A program made the position numbers and the translations under genes. A DNA stretch of 64,000 nucleotides from Rhyacophila brunnea. Taxonomy: Eukaryota > Arthropoda > Insecta > Trichoptera > Rhyacophilidae. The DNA lies in the NCBI GenBank assembly GCA_022495005.1, contig JAGYXB010002040.1, positions 62,001 through 126,000 on the forward strand, in the 5' to 3' direction. Under the pieces are notes generated by a model. That model did not search any database and had not been told where the DNA came from. It saw nothing but the letters and a program-made list of their open reading frames with translations. This document shows positions 45,486 to 58,439 of this stretch, piece by piece. Within the stretch, counting starts at the first letter, position 1; every line of letters starts with the position of its first letter.

Positions 45486-45742
45486 GGTCAGTGACGATGG
45501 CCGCGCGACTTAAGCGTTGGCCTATAGCATCTTGGGTCCCGGGTTCGAATTCTGGGTCTGGCAAGTACATATATTGTTTTTCAATTTGTGCATGAATAGT
45601 CCAGTCAGAGTATGATGGACTTAATAGGTTGAGCAAGTGGCTGACATCCATTTCTCGTAAAACCAAAATCTGTTAATACAAACCTCCACTCCGTGGAGGC
45701 CCATATGATCTTATTCGGATCGGAAATGGTCGGAAAAAAATG
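45486..45742 (+). repeat. SINE family 1, copy 3
   Basis: A box gatggccgcgcgacttaag, B box gggttcgaattctgggtctg, then the shared body (cagagtatgatggac, gctgacatccatttctcgta, ccactccgtggaggcccata) and a final atggtcggaaaaaa tail. This is one of the best preserved copies. The overlapping minus frame is its shadow. Confidence 0.8.
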
Positions 45743-45744
45743 GA

Positions 45745-45885
45745 CATATAAATATAATAATTCGGAACACCTCAGAAAAATATTTCGAAAAATATATTAT
45801 CGTCAACCGGAACTTGGAGCTCGCATCCATCGGATTCCGGCTAAGCTACCAGTATCACACTGAACCATTTTTGTGATTTTCAACC
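45745..45885 (-). repeat. SINE family 2, copy 3
   Basis: Reverse complement ctggtagcttagccggaatc (A-box-like) and gagctccaagttccggttg (B-box-like), followed by a TTTTTC-rich tail, parallel to 4434-4625. It abuts the family 1 SINE in opposite orientation. Confidence 0.4.
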
Positions 45886-45889
45886 AAAG

Positions 45890-48295
45890 TATTAACAATA
45901 CTTACTTACCTTATTTCCTAAACTACGCTAGGATCTCTCCAAATTTTAATTAAAATATTTTATTCATTCAATTAATTTATTGTTCATTGAATTGATAGAG
46001 CGAGGTTATGAATAAATTAGTTCAATAAAGATTAGTGTGCATTTTTAATAATATAAAAAGATGTATACTTAATACAATTCATCATAATATCAACATTATC
46101 GACATAGATTGAATTACAATTTATTCAATTTCTATCTCCAAAATACCCAACTTCATACTATGTTAAGTCGACATTGATACAATGCGTAAACAAACATACA
46201 TTTGGAAAGTTAAATAGAATAACTGCTGGGCAGGCCATGTCTTAAGTATGGAAGACACCAAACTACCCCCAATTGGCTCAAGCGGCCAAGACCCACAATA
46301 ATGAATACATACCGCTGTAGTAGGTAACATTTAATATTCCGAAAATATCTCGTTTAGCAATATTTCATTTTACATTGGGTTGTAATAATGATGATGATGA
46401 ATAAAAAAGTTTTTATAGTTATGTCAATTGAAGTAAAAAACTGCATATTGCTGAGTTACAAATATACCCGGATCGGATATCAGATATTATGTTTATTTAT
46501 ATATCGGTAAACTTTTATTTAAAAAAAATAAACAGTTTTTACATTTTTTAGTTTTTTATCTTTAAACTATACCTTTTATCTAAATTTTCCTGTTTGGCTC
46601 ATCTATCTGGTTGACCTTTATCACATTTCATGTTCAAACATGACACGGCCGCTGGAAAATGTGTTTAAAAAAATGTGGTTTCCACGTTTACACGTACGTA
46701 CCGATAGAAAGGAAGAAACATGGAAATTTTGCGAGAGAGGAAATTATTTTGTTCACAGCCCCGGGACCAAATAATATCTCTCGTGTCACTCTGCCATGTA
46801 TCAAAAATTTCTTTCTTATCAGCGTATTATGGCGCACAATGGATAATCGGATTTGAGTTTGTGTAAGATATCGAGTTGGTCTTTTTGCGAATATTCGTTT
46901 GTTAAGAGATTTCATCTAAGATATTGTTATGTTAAGGTCAACCTATTGAGAAAAAATACATACATTATTCAAATTTAATATTCGACAATGTTCGATACAA
47001 TATGCTATCTTTTCGTGTCTATACATTTACGTTTACAGATTTTTTGGTATGCAGTATTAACATTACGATAGTTACTTGGTGTCATACAGATACTACGGAA
47101 ATTGTATGGACTTATACGTAATTAAATATTTTGTTATATATTATGGCATATGGTTTAACGACCAACATTAAAGGGTGGTGTAATAGCCGTAAAGCAAAGT
47201 ATCACAGTAAGTAGTATGCATTTATAATATTATGTTATTTCAACATCACTTTAATCGCTCAACTAATATTTATTTATATAGCTATGCCTTACATTAAAAA
47301 TAGGTGGTACTTACTTATATCTCAAATATAATTTATCGCAAAAATTAAACAAAATTGTGTCGCAGGCGACTTTTTTGTATGTAACAAATTCATAATAAAA
47401 TTTCTCTTTTAAACATTATAACTCGGTGATTCAGTCAGCGCTTTGTATGATTCTATTATGACAGTGACATAATATAACAAGACTTCGGGAGAATGATTTT
47501 CGGTATTTTTTAATACAATCATGATAGGTACATTAGTCATAGATCAGAGATTTTAGACACCTTCATAGAAATATAATAAGTTGATGTATTTTAAAATGTA
47601 TTTTGAATGGAACATCTGGAGGGCATTTAACATATCACTCCCGCTAATTCCAAACATATTCAAATCTTTCGTAGACACAGAAAATACGATAGTCTAAATC
47701 CATTTATAATCCAGATTTGTGTGACATAACGGAATTATTACTTCATTTTAAATGTGGAAATAATTCTCGTATAAAATAAAAATTTTCCGTACAGGTTTTG
47801 TGTTTTCAAGAGATATATATTCATATTATCCTTACGTATATTATTATAATTGAATCAAATACAAAACAACAATCATTTAATTCTTTTTCTTCATTGTAAG
47901 AAGACCCCTCCTACAGAGGTCAGGGGTTGTTATGCCATTGTTCAGTATTGCACAGTAAGCCTGGTTATATTTTCCGTAACTCGTACGAGTATGTATTATG
48001 GAATTTTTATCGGGTGTTCCTTCACCTACCCTTGATAAGTACCCTTGATATATCATAATATGTATGACTTCATATTTTCTTCCTCTTATAGATGTCCAAA
48101 GTACTCCATGTTAGGGGTGATAAATCATAATAAAACATTGTTATCTGCTATCTGTATCAGAATAAAAGAACAGCTTAATGAAATTAATGATTTTTGTCTA
48201 CTAGAACATTTTTTAGATTCACTCAATAAACTGAGAAACTGAAGAAACATATCGCTAACTATTCAAAGATTTTGTACGCGTGAGATTTTTTTGGT
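45890..48295. other. AT-rich spacer, little recognised
   Basis: A short WAGHVLSMEDTKLP-like stretch at 46225-46280 (plus) recalls a LINE ending but is isolated. An (atg)n run lies at 46388-46400. No gene was seen. Confidence 0.4.
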
Positions 48296-48299
48296 ACTC

Positions 48300-48505
48300 C
48301 CAATACAAAAACTCCTTAAAACTCACGGATCTACTCGGTTAAATCCAAATGCCGCCTATTCTACTTATGCATTCAGCCAGTACTGATTTACGGTATAGAG
48401 TCATGGTACGTTATAAAGGCTCAGAGTAACTGTATGCTGAGGGTTGCAAATAAATACTTTTGACAAATACCGTGTAGTATGACTTTAAGAGAAACGGAAA
48501 AATAG
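48300..48505 (+). pseudogene. LINE family L-A, copy 4 (short)
   Basis: Nucleotide order parallels 41540-41720: cggatctactcggttaaatc, cagtactgatttacggta, tcatggtacgttataaaggc, cagagtaactgtatgctga, tgacttta.gaga. The coding is heavily broken. It ends before the WLGH region. Confidence 0.65.
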
Positions 48506-48509
48506 TGAG

Positions 48510-50075
48510 GGGAGCAGTTTTAATTATTGTTTGTGCCAATTCTCACATTCAAACTCCCTTTTATAAAAATATGTTCCTGGCCGTACAACAATAATAAAAT
48601 ATAAGTAATTTAATTCTAATTAAATTATATTGCAATTTAGTAAAATACGAATTGATTCCTTACTGTTCTCTATGTAATTGAAAATCCTTAAATTAAAATT
48701 AAGTAATTTAGTTTTACTTCCCGTCTTCATTACTACCCGACCGTTTCCATACAGTCCACTAAAATTTGAAATAAATTATTTTTAATTTAAGTTTATTTGA
48801 TAAAGCATATCATGTCGGTAAAACTATGCCTTACATAATTATAATATAGTGATAACCAAATGTTGAATGACATGAATTATCATCAAATAATCGTTCTACA
48901 CATTGAAAAGAAAGTTTAAAATATATATGGTTACTCTGATATATAGAGTTTTACTCCATTATTGGGAGAAGTAATGTTTTTTAAGAGTATAAAACACTTT
49001 ATTCTTTTCACATTACTTTAGCATAACCTCCATTAATGTAAAGAAAAATACTTATTTAAAAAGCATTCTCCCGATAAAAGCCAACAAATCCAGAAAAGGT
49101 TGGGTGGGATTGAGAAGAGAACAGGAAAACAACAATTACCATTTGAAGCCATATATGAAACATTTAAAACGCGAAAAGTTTTACTGGATCCGACCTTCGT
49201 CTGATATTCTCGCAACTTGTTTAAACACGTGCAGTATATTAACACGTTACTAACTGAGGTAAACAATACATTTATACAGGTGAACAGTTCATCTGTTTAA
49301 TATAATAATATACTTATACATAATCATAATATTATACATTTTAGGTAATATGTTAAAATAGAAAACACGTAACGCGTCACACGTATATGACTAATCCAAA
49401 AGCTCCCAACTTTTAGAATACCCCGCTTTCTTTTCGGAAATATTTCTGATAGCACCCTCTATCAGATTTGAAAATATGCATTTAACCACATACAGTGCTA
49501 CATAGCTAACGTGCGTGAAAAAAATTGTAGACTATCGACATTTATCAATCCCAATGATGAACGTTAAATTATAGACCGAAGTTATAATTATCAATCTATT
49601 TGCTTCCTTATTTCTGCTTTTAGCGATCGTACCTGTGAATATAAATGTACCTATGCATATTCTCACAGGATTATTATTATGTATACGATACATACTTTTC
49701 CTCTTTGATGAATTAACTGCAATGCCATCTAATACCCTTAGAGGGTACAGGCGTACAGGTTGGGAACCCCTGATCTAGTATACTATTTATTCATGCTACG
49801 GAAGTCCCTTAAAATGTACTCGTATTTTATGTTATTTATTCTGCGCTTTTTTAATATCGTTATTATCATGTTTGTAATGTTTTTCTTTTCCTCACCTCCT
49901 TTCTAGACTTCTTAACAATTGAAGACAAAAAAGGAAAAAAAGATGAACAGCCAGATTTAATTTTGTAGTATATTGACAAGAAAATTATAAAACTGCTACA
50001 ACATTTTTATTACCTATGCGTTTAATTTCAATATTTATTTTTAAAATGTTCAGATATTGAAGTATGTGTGTATTT
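48510..50075. other. AT-rich spacer, no feature recognised
   Basis: No supported coding or repeat was found. Confidence 0.45.
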
Positions 50076-50082
50076 TTGCGGT

Positions 50083-50275
50083 AACGCCCATGGTGGCCGA
50101 GCGGTTTTGTGTTAGGCTTATAATATCGTGAATACTAGGTTCGAATTCCGGGTCTGGCGAAAAATCTGATTTATTTTTAATTATGTATTTAGATCCAGAG
50201 TATGGACTTAATAGGTTAAGCAAGTGGCTCATCTCCATTTTACGGAGGCTCATTAAGCTCGAAAATGGTGTAAAA
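50083..50275 (+). repeat. SINE family 1, copy 4
   Basis: This copy has the best pol III boxes: tggtggccgagcggttttgt (A box) and aggttcgaattccgggtctg (B box), then ccagagtatggacttaatag and gctcatctccatttt. The region with ccactc.gtggag is deleted, joining ttacggaggctcat directly to the end. The short frames over it are shadows. Confidence 0.8.
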
Positions 50276-50469
50276 TATTTAGGTTTGAAGAAATATATTA
50301 TATATTTTTTTATTATTAAGGACAAAAATGCCAAATTGACCTCGATTGTCCAGAATTATTTGTGCAACAGTGGCGTCAAATTGTCAAATTGGCGCCGATT
50401 GTCTCCTATGAGTTAATTATAATTCATTGCATGATTTCTAACCAATCCTCAGGGTTTCAAATGAACCGC

Positions 50470-50690
50470 AGCGCACCGGATCTCGAAATCCTTAAAATTA
50501 AAGCTCCGTCTTATAGAAAAAATAATTTGACCATCTGTGCTAGATGAGACATATAAAAAAAAATATAAGACATTTATTTTTATAAAATACAAAAGATTTT
50601 TTTAAAATAGAAAACTATGTTAATATTTTTCGAAAATTATTAAGCATTCCGGTTTGTAAAATTTTCCATTTCGAGCGCTGCCAATCCTAG
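50470..50690 (+). repeat. Dispersed 220-bp repeat, copy 2
   Basis: It parallels 42395-42615 in order and orientation, with catttatttttataaaatac as the best conserved word. The class is unknown. Confidence 0.45.
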
Positions 50691-50699
50691 ATTAAATCT

Positions 50700-52190
50700 G
50701 TAAATAGTAAAATATAATAAATTAATTCCATGTGATTCACAAGGAATAAATATAGTGAGAAAAAAAAGTTACTAATCATGTATATTTCAGGTTTTTAGCA
50801 AATTCTATCGCATACCGGTATACGAAATGAACACTTGCTTGTTAAAGCTTACCTACTATTGCATTATGAAAACATTCAATCAAGGGTTCCTTCATCATTA
50901 TAATTAAATAAGAAATAAAAGCTTATACATTTCAGTATGACAGCATAACAAAAGCTTTCTTAGAAGCTTTCTTCACCTTGACAGGTATCGCTTCCTTCGA
51001 AGAAAATGCGCTCGAAAAGAAAAAAGAATTTTATAGGTAAACAATATTACGCGGCATTTCATTGAGAACTACATTACTTGAGAATATTTCTTATACACTT
51101 TTGTACTTGTATTGCTCGGCACTCGGCCTTTCCAGTTGACCTTTGATACAGCCTCAGCCATATGTTTACTATATTTTAAGAATACGATAAATAATTCAAA
51201 CCATTTCCATTACCGTGGATTATTTCGCAGAATGTATTTGATCAGGTAAAGTATTGGATACACACGTGGGAGAAATCTTACGGGATAAAACATTTATGGA
51301 GCAATATCCCCAAGGCCTCATTTGAGTACGCACCTCATAAACAACCCGATAAAGCATTGATCGGGATTTTTTATACACCCTCGTAATTTTCGCTTTGAAC
51401 TGTTATCAAGGGCCGTAGTGAGCTATTTCGTTTAATAATTTATGACTTTGTACAGTTGACATCAACATTTTCTTCTCTCGATAATTCCAAGAAGTGTCTA
51501 ATAAAAATAAAAGAATCATTCACGCGTAATTATAATTAATCTAATTGATTTAAAAATGCAAAATATATGAACAATGCTATATTCTCAAAATTATTCGTTG
51601 AGTAAAAAAACAGTTTATTAATGTTATTAACAAGTACAAGTACGTTATAATAAAAATGTGGAGAGATCCAGACGTCGGTTAGAAATTAATGCAATTTGTT
51701 GAACGCTTCAATTTTTTTAATTTTTATTTAATTTCACTGTAATTTATGTAGAACGCACATAACTCAATTAATAAAACACACCACCGAGTATTCTGTGGGT
51801 GCGGTTTGAGTCCCTCTGGGTGTCTTATTTATCTTAAAAATTTATCAAAATAATTGTATCATCTCACTGTGTTAAACGCAAAAGAATTTGTTATATGATA
51901 AAATACCTTAATTATAATGTGTATTTTTGAATGATAAATTGGCAGACAATTAAAAATTTACACTCCATTAAGTTGCGTCCACACTGGAGTTGCAACACCA
52001 TATAAACGGGAACGCGGCTTGGCTTACCACTTAATACTTGGAAAGAAAATAATATGAATGAAACCGTTATATTTACAAGAAATCTTTATAATAATATTTA
52101 TGGTAAAGTAAATAACGATAATAATTATAATAAATATTTACGAGGTTGTCAATTTTTTTAGTATCCACAAATTTTTATATCGAATATATA
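50700..52190. other. AT-rich spacer, no feature recognised
   Basis: Nothing supported. A GC-raised patch, cgtccacactggagttgcaa, lies near 51975. Confidence 0.45.
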
Positions 52191-52196
52191 TATATT

Positions 52197-52393
52197 TGAC
52201 CATGTCTGATCCTAAGGGCCTCCACGGGGTGGAGGTTTTTACGAAAAATGAGTGCTTAACGTATTAGGTCCGTACTTTGGCTCCAAATACACAGACACCA
52301 GACAATATCTGTATTTGCAAGACCCAGGATTTGAACCTGAGAGCCATGAATTTGTAAGCAGACGCGTTAGGCGTTCGATCATCGTGGGCGTTA
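52197..52393 (-). repeat. SINE family 1, copy 5 (inverted)
   Basis: In reverse complement: cgcccacgatgatcgaacg (degraded A box), gttcaaatcctgggtcttgc (B box), then a body ending ctccaccccgtggaggccct and aggatcagacatggtc. It is the only minus-strand copy in the window. Confidence 0.72.
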
Positions 52394-52436
52394 ATGATAA
52401 GGAATATTATAGTAATACGAGTACGTGGTAATATGA

Positions 52437-52995
52437 AAGTAACGAAGTTGATGAAATGGCAATAGGTGAATGGATAACCGTTGAAAAATGCACTTATGTA
52501 GTATGGTGATACTTTAAATCGACTGTATTATTTGGTGGGTTGTTCGGTGGTGTAGGGTAAACTTGGAGACTCTGGCACTAACTAACCTTGATGGTGGTGA
52601 GCAGAGTGAGTCACGCACTCTTAAATCACAATCCCTCACAGACGCACTGTCACGGGTATGCTCAATTGCGCGCGGCTACCTTGTATTTTTAATGTTAGAT
52701 GGTTTTGACGAATTTACGTTTTGATATTTAATAACTGCTTGTTCTTGAATTTGTATACATATACAAGCATAATTTAAGACTGTTTGCAGAGGGTATTACA
52801 GAAAATTGGCTCAACCATAGTTTCTTGTATCCGAGAGATACTAAACAGTTATAAGAACGCTCTAAACCCGTTGGATCGACGGTCAGCAGAAGTATGTAGG
52901 TAACAGGGAAGATCTAGGAATCGATATAAGTAGACTAAGTATACTGGGGAGCTTCCACCCAGCAGTAGATAGATCCCGGCTGATAATGATGAATA
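52437..52995 (+). pseudogene. RTE-like LINE 3' end interrupted by about 320 bp
   Basis: The segment 52440-52512 (gatgaaatggcaatagg, atggataaccgttgaaaaatg) and the segment 52830-52995 (ctaaacagttataagaacg, gaacccgttgg-like, ttccacccagcagtagatag, cggctgataatgatgaat) together match 33500-33745. The intervening stretch is foreign to the LINE and contains a GC-raised patch (gcgcgcggctacc). A gatac word borders both sides of it and may be a target duplication. Confidence 0.55.
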
Positions 52996-53329
52996 ATCTA
53001 AAATTTTAATGAATAAGTTGAAAGTATACTTATATCGAGATTTATTTGTGGTAGAGGTTCTTGGTGTATGGCCAAAATCATGGTATTTGAATATAGACAG
53101 TGTCATGTAATATATAATATTTTTTAGGATATATGCAGGTGTTGAGAATAGCTGTGTTAACAGATACAAAATCAAAGAAAAGAGAACACTTTTCGCATAC
53201 GCCATATAATATAATATAATATATTATTTACGATACATTATATAGGGGTATTTTATAATATATCATTACTTTAAATCTTTGATACACGTGTACATATTAT
53301 TATATCATAATGTTAGGTGTGCCATCATA

Positions 53330-54235
53330 GTCGTCATCATCAGAAGCATGACTTGATCGATTGCTAGATTGTGAATTCTTAAAAGTATTTACAATTTTCT
53401 TATATTGTATCTTGCATTGCCACGTACTTCCAACTACATATTTCGTCTGTATATAGACATTTAGATCTGCTTTTTGGGCGTTTTCTAACTCTTGTGTATT
53501 ACTGGATAACTAGATTTATTTAGCGATTGTATTCAGGTGTAGTGCCCATATCTATTCCTATAATAAACGTACTTACTACACCAGTAGATTTTTGAGTGGA
53601 CATAGTGATTTCTGTTGAAAGCTTTATGAGTTTTGGATATATTATCTCATCAATATTTTCATATAGAGGAGAGGTACAGGATGCAAATCACATCCTCTAG
53701 AAATGCCTTGAGATGTATACCAAACGAGAAAAGACGCTCGAATCCGTGATACTGCAAGCGTGAAGATCTCTTCATATAGATCGGTTGGAAGTTTTATATT
53801 AGCTTTTGAATGATATTTTATAATTTAGTTTTGTCGGTTCTTTTAAACTTAAAGTAGACTCAGTCAAAGTACACTTGCTTGCATGGCGACTTAAGCCTTG
53901 GGTAACTCTTGAGATGTTTCCAGTTATAAATTGTTCACACATTAACGTAGGATCTTGTGATGTATCCGTTTAAGACCAGTTATGGTGCAGGGCAGATTTG
54001 TTTTGAGGGATCTTTGTTTGTATCCCATCTCTACTTAGGGTTTTTAGCAAACTGTTTTACATTGTATATCCTTGTTTATTTACTTATTTAAGCATAACGT
54101 TGTTTGTACCTTAGCGTTATGCTTAGTTTCTGAATATCTCTTTTACACTTTTAGGGTCAAAGTTTTGAATGCATATTATGTAATTACGAGAAGTACACAT
54201 TGGTTGAAAACATTTTTGGCATAATGAGAGGTGAT
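53330..54235 (-). pseudogene. RTE-like LINE, strongly decayed
   Basis: Plus-strand words follow 12760-13210 in order: gtcatcatcatca-like start, cttgcattgccacgtactt, ggcgttttctaactcttgtg, ttactggataactagattta, gtgcccatatctat, accttagcgttatgcttagt, ttctgaatatctctttt and acattggttgaaaacat. This is therefore the 3' third of the same family on the minus strand, with an internal expansion or insertion around 53580-54050. No frame is kept. Confidence 0.6.
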
Positions 54236-54239
54236 GCTA

Positions 54240-55905
54240 TTCAAGTGGAAAACACCATTCTATCCCAGCTTTATTCCGCAAATAATTTCATCAAATATCC
54301 ACTTATTTATATAAATTTGTTATCCTATATGTATTATATACATTACTATACAGCTAGGTACATCCAATGTGAATCCTTGGATATTATAACTTGCCATTAG
54401 TTTAATATAATTTCCTTTAATATTGCAAATATATCACGTAAATATTAATGGTGAAGTAAAATCAATTGTAATTCTGCAAAATCCACAGAACTAACGCAAT
54501 ATTATGTCGCCATAAAAGCAACAGTAAAGTTTGTTAATTTTCCACAGGTATTATGTATATTTTAATGCGGATACATTCATTAATGTCAAAGTAATTATTT
54601 ACACATCGTTACAGATTATATCTCTCTACCTACAGGTGTAATTATTACTAAAAGCAAAACCTAAGTTTATGTGTATGATGATTTATGTGTACTTAATAAT
54701 ATGAAAACTTATACATTTTCCCACGTTTATGCTATTTTGAATTTATTGTACATAAGTTCTACGTAAGTGAAATGAACACAAAATAACAAGAGTACTAGGG
54801 TTGGAAATCCTGGATGAACTGCCGAGATTGAAATTGGTAATAATATGTATTGCAAAATAACGATGACTTTATCATATTTAAAAAAATAAGAGAGTTGACC
54901 TTCTTATCTTTTATTATTAATTTTATAATAATACTTGGGGTTGTAACTTTTACAAAAGTTTTAATCAATGCATAGTGCATGTATTTATTTTCTCGGGGTT
55001 CCAAGATTGATAACTTTTTGTATAATACACATCTTTCATAATCAACGATAATAAAAAAGACATTTGAAATTATTAAACTTTATACAAATTTTTACACTAA
55101 ATAATATGTAGTTTGGTAAAAACAATAAAAAAATATTTGAAAAAAAAATATTAAAGATATATACAGGAATCGAGATCACGATCAAAAACACTATTCCAGA
55201 AATCTCAGTATTTAATTTTTTTAACCAAATTTTTTTAATATCTTGTATATGGATATATAGGTAGATTAATTATTATATATCGGTGATTTGTTGTATCTGG
55301 TCGTGTGTATTATATTTTTGGTGAGATTTGGTTAGATTAGATGGGATTATGTTATCTCAAATTTTAGCGAAAATTGTTATTTCAGATTCTGATTTTTTAT
55401 ATAGCTGTATCAGTATGCCGTATTTCAGTTGAGAGTTAGTAGATTAACACACCTGACGTAAACTTTCAGTAGGTAGTCAATCTCGTGACCCACGCCTTCA
55501 GACACAGATGTGCAAAGATACTGTAATAAATGTCGGTATATTATATACGTAATATAATAACATATAGTTCAAAACATGAGAATATGTTTGGAAGTTAAAG
55601 CTAATTTATGGTTGTCTATTGATACAGTAGGTTTAATCCATCTTAAGTCAGGTAAACTTTCATTATTCTTGGATTATTTCAGGAGATTATATCATACAAT
55701 AGTCGTAATAGTACTAATACATAATAATATAATGGAATCAAATATAATGCATAATTAAAAATTAAATCCTACCTCTTTGATATATTAAATGCTACAAAAA
55801 TAATAGAAACAAATCCAAAAATGAAAAAAGGTAAAAATATCAAACGGGATATTCTAAAATAAACGATTTTAATTCATGTTCATGCAATTTCTCGATCCCA
55901 AAGAT
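54240..55905. other. AT-rich spacer, no feature recognised
   Basis: Short frames only. Nothing recognised. Confidence 0.45.
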
Positions 55906-55911
55906 CAGCAA

Positions 55912-56172
55912 TCATATGTTATTATACCGTTTCAGTGTTAAGGATGTTCCATTTTTGCCGAAAAATCTGAAAATCGATTTGAAAGAAAAAAACAAAACAA
56001 AAAGTTTTCCTTCTTCAAGTGCCATCTTGTCGACCATTCCGTCCGAATAATCAAAGTGGTCCAGAATAACGATGTTATATCCTTCTGAGATCAACTTTTT
56101 AGATTCGTCAACCAATATTTTCATCATCTTCCCGAAACTCCTTTTTTCAGGAATTCTTCCATATTATATAAA
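55912..56172 (-). other. Unrecognised coding-like fragment
   Basis: The minus-strand frame from 56127 reads MMKILVDESKKLISEGYNIV then ILDHFDYSDGMVDKMALEEG, followed by a low-complexity Phe/Lys stretch and a stop. One base out of phase just upstream is MEEFLKKGVSG, so a single frameshift may separate a true start near 56167 from the rest. The first 50 residues have a soluble alpha/beta look, and codons are more GC-balanced than the flanks. I do not recognise the family. A fragment of a captured or transposon-borne gene is one reading; a chance frame is another. Confidence 0.3.
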
Positions 56173-56310
56173 AAGGAATAGGTATGGTATTTTTTATCGG
56201 GCATAACCTATCCACAATACTCCAGTTTACTGAGTTTTATAGTCCCCATATAAATAAATCATTAGAATCAAAAATTTCAAATCAATACTTTTAATATACA
56301 TATTATATAT

Positions 56311-56332
56311 AATATATATATATATATATAAA
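56311..56332. repeat. (AT)n microsatellite
   Basis: A run of roughly 10 AT units inside AT-rich sequence. Confidence 0.7.
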
Positions 56333-56972
56333 TAATTTATTAATTCACAACTTTTACAGTGTCTAGAGAAGACAAAAAAAAAATCAAGGGAAAATAAAAC
56401 AAACGATAACGTCGATTTGATTCTTTTACTTTTCAAAGAAAATGAATTAAATTTTTGAATAAAAAATCGATCTGAAGAATCAATTTTAATCGCACATCTC
56501 TACAAGTAGCTAGTCGTCAGGTATTATTCCCATAGATTTTCGTTGTGATATTCTACGCCAATCTACACATTGGTTTTCATTTATTTTTATTAAACATATT
56601 TACATACGTGCATGATAAAATTTTAAACTTTTGGAAGAGGATCCAATGACACTTTACATTAATTTCTACGTATGTGACTGACATTCGTAAACTCTACGTT
56701 TAAGTGGGACGGAGTATAGATGCATGCTTCGTAAAGCAAATTTGATTCCAAAATTTGAGCGAACAAAATTCTGTTGTGATTATTACATCGTCGATAGCAT
56801 CGCCGTCTATATTATCATAGCAAAATTATTCAACCACATCATATCATGACTATAACGTGGTTATAAATTAATGTAAATGTGGATTTTGAGCATCAGAATA
56901 ATATTATGATTATATTACAAGTATAAGTATAGTCATGCCAGTAACAAATTCGTTAAAGAAACAATAGTCTTT

Positions 56973-57010
56973 TTCTAATAGATTTAAGTTTTGTACTAAT
57001 CCATTTAAGT
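56973..57010 (+). repeat. Penelope-like repeat scrap
   Basis: The sequence ttctaatagatttaagtttt, followed by gtactaatccatt, matches the left arm at 18243-18271. Only about 38 bp are shared. Confidence 0.35.
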
Positions 57011-57014
57011 ATTA

Positions 57015-58320
57015 TTATTATTTAAGTATCTAAGTATAGTGTTTGGCATATTACGTAAATTGGCTTAGTCGAAATTGCTATCTGTAAGGAATATAACATT
57101 TAATACGAAAGAACTTCGCTTATAAAGATGATTTATGAATGAGTTTATTTTGTTTTATGGCGATTCTTGTTGATTTTTAATTTCGGATGGGATAATATAC
57201 CCTATATTTATGAAAGTTAGTCGTTGAAAACTTTAAGAGCGTACATAAGTGAAACGGCAAATAATTTTCAACAGTATGTGGAACGAAATTTCGCAGTCGT
57301 CGCCAATCGGAGACTGATTTGTTTTGTGATGGCGTCGGAGGAATATATTCTAAATCGTTTAAAGATGACTAAAAAGCGTTCCGAATGTACTTGAAAAAGA
57401 AAACATGACAATGAATATACTATTATTATTACGAATATAATAATAAACATAACATTAAAAGGACGCATGTTGAATTTTTATAACAAATTGTATTTCGTTC
57501 AGCTCGCGTCATTTACACAATCCGCACATCGAATAGTCACAATCTTTTTAGACCATGCCTCAGCTGAAGTATAGCCTTAAGTATTATTTAATATAAAATG
57601 GAAACAAAACGGATTTCTGGGCGCCTTCTAAATTCGCCCGCACTTGTGCAATGCATGTTTGACGCATTGACATTGGACGGGCCTGGTTACACGGATGTAG
57701 ATATTTTGATATATGGTTAAATAACTTACATTAATCTTTATGGAGCGTAGTCATCTCGCGTTCGCAAACTAACTATAATATAAATACGTTTTCCACTCGG
57801 CAGCATGTTATCTGAATGTAATATTATCGCATACTCAAAAGCATTTCACACTATTAATTATATTATTATATTGTCGTTGGTTTTGTTTATGGAACATTTT
57901 ACCAGTGGAAACTTTATAGCAGAAAACCTTGTTTCCCACCAGCCGTTGGAACCCGCATTCTGTGAAACATAAAGACTCATATAATATTATTTTATAACAA
58001 TTGAGCTTAGTTTTTACATTTACAGAAAATTTATAGAGGAAGCGTAGTGCCACTGGAAACATATTATAATAACCACGGAATTTATTATCATAGTAATTAA
58101 TTCCATTATGTTTTATAGAAATATAAAAATTTGTAACACATTTATATATTATAAAAAAATATGTCCTTTAAATGTAATAAAAAATCTTTACATAAAGCTA
58201 TAAATTAGTTATGAAATAAAACCTTAGAAATAATTCGAGAGAATTAATTATCAAACTACATTTTCATTAATAATTACAATCATATAACAATTTGCAAGTA
58301 ATAATAAGTTAAAGGTACCT
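57015..58320. other. AT-rich spacer with GC-raised patches
   Basis: Patches at 57278-57340 and 57610-57700 (gggcgccttctaaattcgcc and acgggcctggttac) are not tied to a frame or repeat. Confidence 0.4.
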
Positions 58321-58321
58321 A

Positions 58322-58432
58322 GGCTGACATCCATTTCTCGTAAAAAACAAAATCTATTAATAAAAACCTCTACTCTGTGGAGGCCCATATGATCCTATTA
58401 GGAATGAACATGGTCGAAAGAAAGAAGAAGAA
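58322..58432 (+). repeat. SINE family 1, copy 6 (3' end only)
   Basis: The sequence gctgacatccatttctcgta, ctactctgtggaggcccata, tgatcctattagg and gaacatggtcgaaag is followed by an aaagaagaag tail. The tRNA-like head is absent, so it is 5' truncated. Confidence 0.72.
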
Positions 58433-58439
58433 AGGTACA

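Noticed and set aside
50083..50334. Functional tRNA gene at the best SINE copy
   Set aside because: The A and B boxes are good, but no acceptor stem or anticodon arm pairs, and the same head recurs with a shared non-tRNA body.
52849..53205. 118-codon minus frame
   Set aside because: It runs antisense through the LINE 3' end into AT-rich DNA and is Leu/Tyr/Ile-rich with no domain.
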